Source of the DNA: an uncultured Prevotella sp.
GTDB lineage: Bacteria > Bacteroidota > Bacteroidia > Bacteroidales > Bacteroidaceae
Length of the DNA stretch: 13,449 bases
Direction: 5' to 3'
Assembly (NCBI GenBank): GCA_947303825.1
Contig: CAMYZK010000032.1
Location: forward strand, 1-13,449
The number at the start of each line of letters is the position of its first letter. Within the stretch, counting starts at the first letter, position 1. A program made the translations under genes and the position numbers. Shown here piece after piece: positions 1 to 7,141 of this stretch. Under the pieces are notes generated by a model. It searched no databases. It saw only the letters and a list, made by a program, of their open reading frames with translations, and had not been told where the DNA came from.

Positions 1-24
1 GTAATAACTGTGAGTTATATAGTC

Positions 25-1675
25 ATGTATAGCGATAAGCCTAGTGTGAATATCCTTACAGCCCTGCTGGTGGCCCACGGCATAAAGCATGCCGTGGTGT
101 GTCCCGGCTCGCGCAATGCAGCGATAGTACACAACCTCAACGAGTGTGGCACCATCGGCTGCCATCCTGTCACCGACGAGCGCTCGGCGGGGTTCTTCGC
201 CCTCGGCATAGCCCAGCATACCAACGAGGCGGTGGCAGTGTGCGTGACCAGCGGCACGGCCCTGCTCAACCTGGCACCCAGCGTGGATAGGACAGCTGGA
301 CGGACAGACGCTGCAGCAGCCAGGGGCACTGAGTGCATGGGTGATCAAGACGGTGACACTGCCCGAGGTGACCGACGAGCAGTCGGAGTGGTACTGCAAC
401 CGCTTGGTGAACGAGGCCCTGATAGAGGCGACATCGACTCTCCACCCATGCGTGCACATCAACGTGCCCCTGTCGGAACCGCTGTTCCGGTTTACTGTAT
501 CCTCCCTCCCCTGCCAGCGCGTGATACGACGCTACAATCCCCCGACAGACTATGACTGCCTGCCGCAGATGCTCATAGATGGACTGATGCAGGCAGAACG
601 CCCGATGGTGGTCTTGGGGCAGCTCAGCGCGCGACGCTTCCACTACGAGGGCATGAGCGGTCTCTTCGGCCATGTCATAGTGCTGCACGAGGCTCTGTCG
701 CCGCTCACCGGCACGAGTCCGCTGGAGACGGTCTTCGACCGGCTGGCAGAGCGGCTGCCCCAACATCCCGACTTCATACTCCACGTGGGCGACGGCCTGG
801 TGAGCAAGCGCCTGAAGCACTTCCTGCGGCAGGCCCCCTGTGCATGCACCTGGAGGGTGAGCCTGAAGGGAGAGGTGGAGGACACCTTCCAGAACCTTCA
901 AGGCCTCATAGTGGGCGATGCCGAGCAGGTGCTCTGTGCGCTGGCCACCAAATATTCGGAAGCCCACAAGGTGAAAGCCAACCATGCGCATGCGGCCTAC
1001 CGTCGCGCATGGCTTCAGCTGTTCAGAGACGCAGATGCCGTCGCTACGCCCGGCTCTGACACTTCGCTCGCCGAAGGAGGTCTGCCCATGGCAGAGGCTG
1101 CCGTAGCCACACTGGAAAGGCAGCTCGACATGGTGTCTCTGCCCTGTGACGTGCACTATGCCAACTCCACAGCAATACGCCTGGCCAACGTCTATGCCCG
1201 CAAGCACTCCGTGTGGTGCAACCGTGGCACCAACGGCATAGAGGGCTCGCTGAGCACAGCTGCCGGCTTCGCCGCCGTCTCGACCCACCTCACCGTATGC
1301 GTGATAGGCGACCTCAGCTTCTTCTACGACCAGAACGCCCTATGGAACGGCTGTATAGGCGGTAACCTGCGCATACTGCTGCTGAACAACGGCCACGGGG
1401 CTATCTTCGACCACCTGCCAGGACTAAGCAGAAGCCCTGTTGCCAGCACCTTTGTCGCAGGGCGACACCACACCACAGCTGCCGGCATCTGCCACCAAAA
1501 CGGGGTGGAATACCGGGCCATGGCGTCGGTAAGCGACATGCAGCCAGACATGGAATGGCTGCTTGAACCGGGCGGAGAAAGGCCCAGGCTGCTAGAGGTT
1601 TTTGAGTTAAGAGTGAAGAGTTCTTTGCGGAGCAAAGCGGCGAAGCCGAGCGAAGAGTTGAGAGTTGAGAGTTAA
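25..1675 (+). pseudogene. menD: menD, SEPHCHC synthase, disrupted by an internal deletion and frameshift
   Basis: MenD is the ThDP-dependent enzyme that adds 2-oxoglutarate to isochorismate in menaquinone synthesis. The first part (25 to about 283) starts MYSDKPSVNIL and carries PGSRNA (S29, R30), TDERSAGF with the likely cofactor-activating E52, and TSGTALLNLAPSV. Reading then jumps by one frame: from 284 the other frame gives WIGQLDGQTLQQPGAL and runs to 1675, including the ThDP/metal motif GDLSFFYDQNALWNG and the NNGHGAIF segment. The family normally has about 20 residues between these parts, including an SADRP-type motif whose arginine lies in the active site. These are absent, so some 62 bp appear deleted. 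The start at 25 is preferred over GTG at 10 because relatives begin MYS. The last 23 or so codons and the stop are made of repeat sequence. As written the gene cannot give a working enzyme; assembly error remains possible. Confidence 0.9.
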
Positions 1676-1716
1676 GAGTTGAAAGTTAAGAGTTAAAAGT
1701 GAAGCCCCGAAGGGGC
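1604..1716 (+). repeat. Purine-rich heptamer array with small GRA-triloop hairpins, overlapping the menD 3' end
   Basis: Two heptamers (GAGTTAA, GAGTGAA) lie at 1604-1617 and seven more in register at 1655-1703, with consensus RAGTTRA. Between them sit two tiny hairpins: CTTTGC-GGA-GCAAAG at 1623-1637 and CGGC-GAA-GCCG at 1638-1648. A third, GCCCC-GAA-GGGGC, follows the array at 1704-1716. All three have GRA triloops. The menD reading frame runs into the array and takes its stop codon (1673-1675) from it. Degenerate heptanucleotide tandem repeats are known between genes in several bacterial groups; the function of this one is unknown. The hairpins could help end or stabilise the menD transcript, but there is no T-run after them. 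Confidence 0.8.
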
Positions 1717-1735
1717 GAAAGACCACAGGCTATTC

Positions 1736-1789
1736 TACTTTCTCTTTCCACTTTCCTCTTTCCTCTAATGTTCAATGTTCAACGTACAA
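1736..1789 (+). repeat. Pyrimidine heptamer array and TGTTCAA repeats upstream of the acyltransferase gene
   Basis: Four heptamers of form WCTTTCY lie in register at 1736-1763 (TACTTTC, TCTTTCC, ACTTTCC, TCTTTCC). They are followed, after 5 bp, by TGTTCAA, TGTTCAA and CGTACAA at 1769-1789. The next gene's ATG is only 6 bp further on. The pyrimidine heptamers are partly complementary to the purine heptamers at 1655-1703, so a transcript could fold into a long imperfect stem with the GCCCC-GAA-GGGGC hairpin inside it. The shared 7-bp period suggests the two arrays belong to one composite element. Confidence 0.7.
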
Positions 1790-1795
1790 TAGTCT

Positions 1796-2794
1796 ATGAG
1801 AGAGCTAAAGGTAAAAATATACAGTAGCGGCGACAGCCTTCCCAAAGGGCTGTCGGACTGCAACTATTTCCATAGCCCTCGGCTGTTTGCGCTGTATGAG
1901 CAGACCCCTCGCCACAAACCCTATATGGTGACACTGCAAGACGATGACGGGCAAGTGGTGGCACAGATGCTTGCCCTGGTGAGATACAGGTCGTCGTGGC
2001 TGCCGCCTTACTACTACAAGCATTGCCGCATCATGGGCGAAGGGGTGTACGGCACCGATGACTCGCCTGCGCTCTTCGACACCATGCTCAAGTCGCTTAT
2101 AGCTCTTCTTGGCAGAAGGGTGCTCTATGTAGAGGTGAGCCACCTGAGCAACAAGATGTTTGGCTACAGACAACTGCGGCAGCGGGAGTTCTTCCCGGTG
2201 AGGTGGATGAGCATACACAACTCTCTGCACTCGCGCACGCCCGAGGAACGCATCAGCGCACAGCTACAGAGGCGCATAGACGCTGCCTACGAGCGGGGCG
2301 TGGTGACCAACGAGGTGAGGAGCGAGGCTGACTTCAAGGAGTTTATGCGCCTGCTGCGACATCACAACTGGTTCAAGCCCAAACGATATATTCCGGCAGA
2401 CGAGTTCTTCAAGCATTTCTGGCAGAAGGAAGAGAAAACCGAGGATGACAGCACCGAGGGACGCCTGTTCCTGACACGCTTCCGCAACCGTATCATAGGG
2501 TGCTCGGCGGTGGCCTACTCGGGCAGGCAGGCCTACCTGTGGTATGCCGCCTACAGACGTAAGTCGTATGTATGGGTACACCCACGGGAGCTCACCATCT
2601 GGCATGCCATCAAAGACTCGCACAGACGCGGCTTTGAACACATCTTCTTCATGGACGTGGGACTGCCCTTCCGCAGAAACAAATTCCGGGAGTTCATACT
2701 GCGCTTCGGAGGTAAGCCCGTCAGCACCTACCGCTGGTTCCGCTTCTCCATAAAGTGGCTCAACGCTCTCCTTACCTGGATATACAGGAAGTAG
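1796..2794 (+). CDS. GNAT/FemAB-like acyltransferase family protein, function unknown
   Basis: The 332-residue protein has no signal peptide and no clear membrane segment. Its N-terminal half holds a pattern seen in FemAB/BioF2-type acyltransferases: an early FHSPRLFALYEQTP stretch, a repeated-beta core (VVAQMLALVRYRSSW) and an MGEGVYG turn. A charged helical stretch with an RIDAAYERG segment follows at about 150-165. The C-terminal part, from about residue 225 (GRLFLTRFRNRIIGCSAVAY, then an aromatic YLWYAAYRRKSYVW stretch and ELTIWHAIKDSHRRGFEHIFFMDVG), reads as a GNAT-fold domain. The C-terminus is very basic and aromatic, which may hold it at the inner membrane. The substrate is not evident; cell-envelope or glycan acylation is only a guess. 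It starts 6 bp after the repeat array and ends 36 bp before the TonB-dependent receptor gene, so the two are probably cotranscribed. Confidence 0.75.
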   Translation: MRELKVKIYSSGDSLPKGLSDCNYFHSPRLFALYEQTPRHKPYMVTLQDDDGQVVAQMLALVRYRSSWLPPYYYKHCRIMGEGVYGTDDSPALFDTMLKSLIALLGRRVLYVEVSHLSNKMFGYRQLRQREFFPVRWMSIHNSLHSRTPEERISAQLQRRIDAAYERGVVTNEVRSEADFKEFMRLLRHHNWFKPKRYIPADEFFKHFWQKEEKTEDDSTEGRLFLTRFRNRIIGCSAVAYSGRQAYLWYAAYRRKSYVWVHPRELTIWHAIKDSHRRGFEHIFFMDVGLPFRRNKFREFILRFGGKPVSTYRWFRFSIKWLNALLTWIYRK

Positions 2795-2830
2795 AAATAA
2801 TATTTCGGCTGTTCCTGCGTTATAGTTAAG

Positions 2831-5275
2831 ATGGAAAAACTATTTAAGCGATGCTCCCTTGCTGTCGTGCTGCTTGTTGCGGTGCTGACAGCCAGGGGTC
2901 AGACGTTCACACTGAAAGGACTGGTGACCGACGAGGAAGGCAAGCCCCTTGCACTGGCAACGGTGGCCTGCCCGGCACAGGGAAAGGTGGCGATGACCAG
3001 CCTCAAAGGGGAATACCACATGCAGCTGCACACTGCCGACTCGGTGGTGATAAGATACTCGATGGTGGGCTACAAGCCACGCACACGCACACTTAACAAG
3101 CCCCAAGGCACACAGACCCTGCGCATACTGATGCGCCCGCTGGACGAGCTTAGCGGCGTGGTGATAACAGAGAAGCGACGGCAGACAGACCAGATGGAAC
3201 ATCTGGACATCACCAAGCTGCACGGCACCGCCATATCGGTGACGGGCAATGCCGTGGAGGAACTGATACAGCAGCAGGCCGGCGTGTCTACGCACAACGA
3301 GCTGTCGAGCCAGTACAACGTGAGGGGAGGCTCGTTTGACGAGAACTCTGTATATATAAATAATGTGGAGGTCTACCGCCCGCTGCTCATACGCTCGGGT
3401 CAGCAGGAGGGCCTGTCGGTAATCAATGCCGACATGGTGGAGAAGGTGGGGTTCAGCAGCGGAGGCTTCTCTGCCCGATACGGCGACAAGATGTCGAGCG
3501 CACTAGACATCACCTACCGTCGTCCGAAAAAGTTTGAGGCATCGGCAACGGGCAGCCTGTTGGGAGCATCGGCCTTCGTGGGCATGAGTACCTCCCCCGA
3601 CAAGAAGACGGGAAGGAGCGTGTTTTCCATGAGTCACGGCATACGCTATAAGACAAACCGCTACCTGCTAGGATCGCTGGAGACAACGGGCGAATACCGC
3701 CCCAACCAGTTGGACTACCAGACCTTTATAACCTACGAGCCAAACAGTCGGTGGACACTGGAGATGCTGGGCAACATATCGGAGAACCACTACAACTTCC
3801 GCCCCAAGGACCGGGAGACCAGCTTCGGTACGATGGAAGACGTGAAGTCGTTCAGAGTGTATTTCGACGGTCAGGAGAAAGACATTTTCAGAACGCTCTT
3901 CGGCACTGCCTCCCTGACACGCCACATCAGCGACTCCACACACGTAAAGCTGCTGTGGAGCGCCTTCCACACCAAGGAACAGGAACGCTATGACATACAG
4001 GGACAATACTGGCTTGACGACACAGGCAGTGCCGAACAGCTGGGAGTAGGCACATACGCCGAGCATGCTCGCAACTACCTAACTGCCAACGTACAGAGCC
4101 TGAAGCTGATGGTGAACCGCCAGTGGAGACAGCACGACGTTGAGGCCGGACTGACCTATAAGTGGGAGCACATAAAAGAACAAAGCAGGGAGTACGAGAT
4201 GCGCGACTCAAGCGGATACTCAGTGCCACACACCACCAACCGGCTCGACCTGATATACACCCTCTCGTCGCAGCAGGACATGAGGTCGCAGAGGGTGGAG
4301 GGATATGTTCAGGATGTCCATAGATGGCATACCGACTACGACTATGACGATGAAGAGGAGCCCAGCCACACCTTCTACACACTGACATACGGAATCCGTT
4401 TTGCCCACTGGAACTTCAACCGCGAGACGCTGCTGTCGCCCCGCGCATCACTGGCCATTGTACCGGCATCAAATCCTGACGTCACCTACCGCATGGCAAC
4501 AGGACTATACTACCAGGCCCCCTTCTACAAGGAGCTGCGCGACACTGCCCTCACCGCCTCGGGCACTACCGTCGTAACACTGAACCGCAACATAAAGAGC
4601 CAGCGGTCGTGGCAGTTCCTGGCTGCCGTGGACTACCGCTTCAAGATGAAAGAACGCAACTACAAGTTCACGGCAGAGGCATACTATAAGCTGCTCTCAA
4701 ACATCATACCCTACAACGTGCAGAATGTCAAGGTGACATACTACGGTGAGAACCTCACATCGGGCTATGCGCTGGGTCTGGACATGAAGATCTACGGAGA
4801 GTTTGTTCCTGGCACCGACTCGTGGGTGTCGTTCTCGCTGATGCGCACGCAGCAGAAATATCAGGGGCAGTGGGTGCCTATGCCCACCGACCAGCGATAT
4901 GCCGTCAACCTGCACTTCACTGACTACTTCCCCGGTACCGACCGTTGGAAGATGACGCTCAGGCTGGCATACGCCGACGGTCTTCCCTTTGGCGCACCCC
5001 ACCGGGGACTGGAGGCGCAGAGCTTCCGAGCACCGGCATATAAGCGTGCCGACATAGGCATGAGCTGGCTGGCCCTGGGCAGCAACAACGACGGAGTGAC
5101 CCGCAGCAAGACTGGGGTGAAAAGAGTGTGGCTGGGTATAGACTGCCTCAACCTCTTCGGCATTAGCAACGTCAACTCCTACTACTGGGTAACAGACGTT
5201 ACCAACAGGCAATGGGCAGTACCAAACTATCTTACTGGCAGACAGATTAACGGAAAAGTGGTGGTGGAACTGTGA
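2831..5275 (+). CDS. TonB-dependent outer-membrane receptor with carboxypeptidase-regulatory-like N-domain
   Basis: The 814-residue outer-membrane protein probably imports an unidentified ligand using TonB energy. Residues 1-23 form a signal peptide (KR-rich start, hydrophobic core, likely cut after ARG before QTF). About 25-110 is a carboxypeptidase-regulatory-like beta-sandwich (LKGLVTDEEGKPLALATVAC, ending LRILMRPLDELSGVVIT), typical of Bacteroidetes receptors. About 126-232 is the plug, with QYNVRGGSFDENSVYINNVEVY and GGFSARYGDKMSSALDI. The rest is a beta-barrel rich in alternating aromatics. The length fits the non-SusC class, and there is no SusD partner next to it, so it is not a classical glycan-uptake pair. 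The C-terminus is GKVVVEL rather than the more usual terminal aromatic. The acyltransferase gene lies 36 bp upstream, and a new promoter begins just downstream for rhaD. Confidence 0.92.
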   Translation: MEKLFKRCSLAVVLLVAVLTARGQTFTLKGLVTDEEGKPLALATVACPAQGKVAMTSLKGEYHMQLHTADSVVIRYSMVGYKPRTRTLNKPQGTQTLRILMRPLDELSGVVITEKRRQTDQMEHLDITKLHGTAISVTGNAVEELIQQQAGVSTHNELSSQYNVRGGSFDENSVYINNVEVYRPLLIRSGQQEGLSVINADMVEKVGFSSGGFSARYGDKMSSALDITYRRPKKFEASATGSLLGASAFVGMSTSPDKKTGRSVFSMSHGIRYKTNRYLLGSLETTGEYRPNQLDYQTFITYEPNSRWTLEMLGNISENHYNFRPKDRETSFGTMEDVKSFRVYFDGQEKDIFRTLFGTASLTRHISDSTHVKLLWSAFHTKEQERYDIQGQYWLDDTGSAEQLGVGTYAEHARNYLTANVQSLKLMVNRQWRQHDVEAGLTYKWEHIKEQSREYEMRDSSGYSVPHTTNRLDLIYTLSSQQDMRSQRVEGYVQDVHRWHTDYDYDDEEEPSHTFYTLTYGIRFAHWNFNRETLLSPRASLAIVPASNPDVTYRMATGLYYQAPFYKELRDTALTASGTTVVTLNRNIKSQRSWQFLAAVDYRFKMKERNYKFTAEAYYKLLSNIIPYNVQNVKVTYYGENLTSGYALGLDMKIYGEFVPGTDSWVSFSLMRTQQKYQGQWVPMPTDQRYAVNLHFTDYFPGTDRWKMTLRLAYADGLPFGAPHRGLEAQSFRAPAYKRADIGMSWLALGSNNDGVTRSKTGVKRVWLGIDCLNLFGISNVNSYYWVTDVTNRQWAVPNYLTGRQINGKVVVEL

Positions 5276-5343
5276 AATGAAGCCATAATCATAATTCCAT
5301 GCTAAAAAATCAAATTGTTTAGGTCTATAACGTTTAATAGGTA

Positions 5344-5351
5344 TATCTTTG
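5344..5351 (+). promoter_or_regulatory. Bacteroidetes -7 promoter element upstream of rhaD
   Basis: TATCTTTG matches the Bacteroidetes consensus TAnnTTTG and is followed by CACC, as in two other promoters of this window. Transcription would start near 5358, giving a leader of about 27 nt before the ATG at 5385. No good TTTG -33 element lies 19-20 bp upstream; the nearest TTG (5315-5317) is too far away, so the promoter may be weak or activator-dependent. Confidence 0.65.
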
Positions 5352-5384
5352 CACCATAATCTCAAAGAACACCTAACAATAATC

Positions 5385-6194
5385 ATGAAAAGTATACTGG
5401 AAGGCCGTCAGGCGCTGAAGGCAGAGATAGAAAAGACCGCCGAGGTAGCAGGCTACCTGTGGCAGAACGGATGGGCCGAGCGCAACGGTGGCAACATCAC
5501 TGTAAACATTACTGATTATGCTGACGAGGAGATGCGCACCATGCCCGCCATCAGCGAAGTAAAGCAGATAGGCATCACCCTACCCGCACTGAAAGGCTGC
5601 TACTTCTACTGCAAGGGCACCGGCAAACGCATGCGCGACCTGGCACGATGGCCCATGCAGAACGGCAGCATCATACGCATTCTCGACGACTGTGCCTCAT
5701 ACGTCATCATTGCCGACGAGCCTGTCATGCCTACTAGCGAGCTGCCCAGCCACCTGGCCGTTCACGCACGACAGATAGAGACCGGCAGCGGATACAAGGC
5801 TACCGTGCACACACACCCTATTGAGCTGGTGGCCATGAGCCACAACAGGGAGTTCCTGGGCAAGGACGTGCTGACACGCATTCTCTGGTCTATGATTCCC
5901 GAGACAAAGGCTTTCTGCCCGCTGGGCCTTGGCATCGTACCCTACACACTGCCTGGCTCTAACGAGCTGGCCGAGGGCACGCTGAAAGAGCTGGAGGAGT
6001 ACGACGTGGTGATGTGGGAGAAGCACGGCGTCTTTGCCAAGGGAAAGGACGTGATGGATGCCTTCGACCAGATAGACGTGCTGTCGAAGAGTGCCAAGAT
6101 ATACATTAATGCCCGCTGCATGGGATTTGAGCCCGAAGGCATGAGCGACGAGCAGATGCAGGAGATGACAAGGGCATTCAACCTGCCCAGGTGA
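5385..6194 (+). CDS. rhaD: Rhamnulose-1-phosphate aldolase
   Basis: RhaD is a class II zinc aldolase that splits L-rhamnulose 1-phosphate into dihydroxyacetone phosphate and L-lactaldehyde in the cytoplasm. The 269-residue protein matches the family length. Visible motifs are ERNGGNITVN at 32-41 (phosphate-binding loop), TSELPSH with the catalytic acid E119, VHTHP with zinc ligands H142 and H144, and EKHGVFAKG with the third ligand H214. These align with E117, H141, H143 and H212 of the E. coli enzyme. The start is placed at ATG 5385 because an upstream in-frame TTG (5349) lies inside the promoter element. No other rhamnose gene (rhaA, rhaB/K, rhaT or a regulator) is in the window. The stop codon straddles the junction of a 46-bp tandem duplication, so the original C-terminus may have differed by a few residues. 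Confidence 0.95.
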   Translation: MKSILEGRQALKAEIEKTAEVAGYLWQNGWAERNGGNITVNITDYADEEMRTMPAISEVKQIGITLPALKGCYFYCKGTGKRMRDLARWPMQNGSIIRILDDCASYVIIADEPVMPTSELPSHLAVHARQIETGSGYKATVHTHPIELVAMSHNREFLGKDVLTRILWSMIPETKAFCPLGLGIVPYTLPGSNELAEGTLKELEEYDVVMWEKHGVFAKGKDVMDAFDQIDVLSKSAKIYINARCMGFEPEGMSDEQMQEMTRAFNLPR

Positions 6195-6238
6195 CGAGCC
6201 GATGCAGGCGATGACAAGGGCATTCAACCAGCCCAGGC
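6147..6238 (+). repeat. 46-bp tandem duplication of the rhaD tail
   Basis: Positions 6147-6192 and 6193-6238 are direct repeats of 46 bp that differ at four positions (42/46 identical). Copy 1 encodes the RhaD C-terminus DEQMQEMTRAFNLPR. Copy 2 begins inside the stop codon and encodes DEPMQAMTRAFNQPRR in another frame, which then runs open to a TGA near 6264. Because 46 is not a multiple of three, the second copy is not translated as part of RhaD. Confidence 0.95.
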
Positions 6239-6475
6239 GACAGCCCCAAGACAAGCAACACGATTGAAATGAACATATAAGAGTGAGGAATCAACTGCAT
6301 TACTTATTAACGAGAGAAGAAAAAAACAACTACTGACTATCATATATACTTAGAAAGGACCTCACTACAATAAAACATTCCCGTCACTGAGAAGTGCCAG
6401 GATTTTTTTGTCAAAGAAAAAGAGTTCGGCACAGAAATTGCTGGAGACTATATAAAAAAGAAAGGAGAAAAAGAA
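6239..6475 (+). promoter_or_regulatory. AT-rich leader region before the dnaJ-like gene, with a strong Shine-Dalgarno
   Basis: This stretch is AT-rich and non-coding. It holds a possible stem-loop at about 6393-6431 (GTGCC/GGCAC outer stem; T7 paired to AGAAAAA inside). An unusually good Shine-Dalgarno, AAAGGAG at 6461-6467, lies 8 nt before the ATG at 6476. Most genes of this window lack such a motif. No convincing TAnnTTTG promoter was found; TTTTTTTG at 6403-6410 differs at one position and lacks a good -33 element. Confidence 0.5.
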
Positions 6476-7123
6476 ATGGCATTCATTGACTACTACAAGA
6501 TTCTGGGTGTGCCACGCGACATTGCCCAGAGCGAGGTGAAGAAAGCTTACCTGAAGCGAGCAAAGCAGTTTCACCCCGACCTGCACCCCGAAGACCCCAA
6601 AGCAAAGGCCAAGTTCCAGGCACTGAACGAGGCATACGACGTGATAGGCGACGCAGAAAAGCGCAAGAAGTATGACCAGTATGGCGAGTAGTGGCGCGAG
6701 GCCGAGCAATGGCAGCAGGGCGGCGGTGGTTTTGGAAGAGGCGGAGGAGGCTCGCCCTTCGAGGGCTTCGACTTCTCTAGCTTCAAGGGCGGCGGAGGAT
6801 TCAGCTCGTTCTTTGAAGACCTCTTCGGCCATAAGGCTGGCGGCGGATTCAGGCGAAAGGCGGCGGCACCCAGCGAGACACAGGCACAGATGGACATTGA
6901 TCTCTACACCGCCCTGCTGGGAGGTGAGGTGATGGTTGCTCTTGGCAACGGAGAGAAGCTACGCCTGAAAGTGAAGGCCGGCACCCAGCCAGGAACAAGA
7001 GTCAGGCTACGTGGAAAAGGGCAGAACGGCACCGACCTCATACTGACCTATAACGTAAAACTGCCTGCACAGCTCTCTGAACGTCAGAAAGAGCTGCTCA
7101 GGCAGATGCAGCTGGCGGGCTAG
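6476..7123 (+). pseudogene. CbpA/DnaJ-like co-chaperone, interrupted by an in-frame amber codon and lacking one C-terminal domain
   Basis: Codons 1-71 encode a J-domain: YYKILGV at the start, the DnaK-activating HPD at 33-35, and the final helix [10 protein letters not shown]. The next codon (6689-6691) is TAG. The same frame then continues without interruption to 7123: WREAEQW, a Gly/Phe-rich region (about 76-128), and a peptide-binding C-terminal domain from residue 139 (IDLYTALLGGEV, KAGTQPGTRVRLRGKGQ, LSERQKELLRQM). A one-base change from a lysine codon would make the TAG. In the family, two C-terminal domains follow the G/F linker. Here the linker joins directly to sequence resembling the second, and the loop after RLRGKG is also short. 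The 215-codon length fits an in-frame loss of about 90 residues. The J-domain alone might still be made. It converges on kdsB with an 18-bp gap. Confidence 0.85.
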
Positions 7124-7141
7124 CCACTCTCCCCCCCCTGC

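Noticed and set aside
266..1288. Open 340-codon frame on the minus strand opposite menD
   Set aside because: It is a mirror of the menD coding frame, resembles no family (low-complexity His/Gly/Val-rich composition) and has no promoter.
1604..1789. CRISPR array
   Set aside because: The repeats are 7 bp, contiguous and without spacers, and no cas genes are present.
4697..5386. Open 229-codon frame on the minus strand across the end of the receptor gene
   Set aside because: Antisense to a well-supported barrel sequence and overlapping the rhaD promoter; no recognisable domain.
6689..6691. TAG as a recoded sense codon
   Set aside because: TAG serves as the normal stop of the acyltransferase gene, menB and the dnaJ-like frame itself, so reassignment is unlikely.
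6890..7123. Separate small gene starting at the ATG at 6890
   Set aside because: It is the in-frame end of the dnaJ-like gene; the ATG is an internal methionine with no ribosome binding site.
7131..7138. C8 tract as a phase-variation switch
   Set aside because: It lies in the 18-bp gap between two convergent genes, outside any coding frame or promoter.
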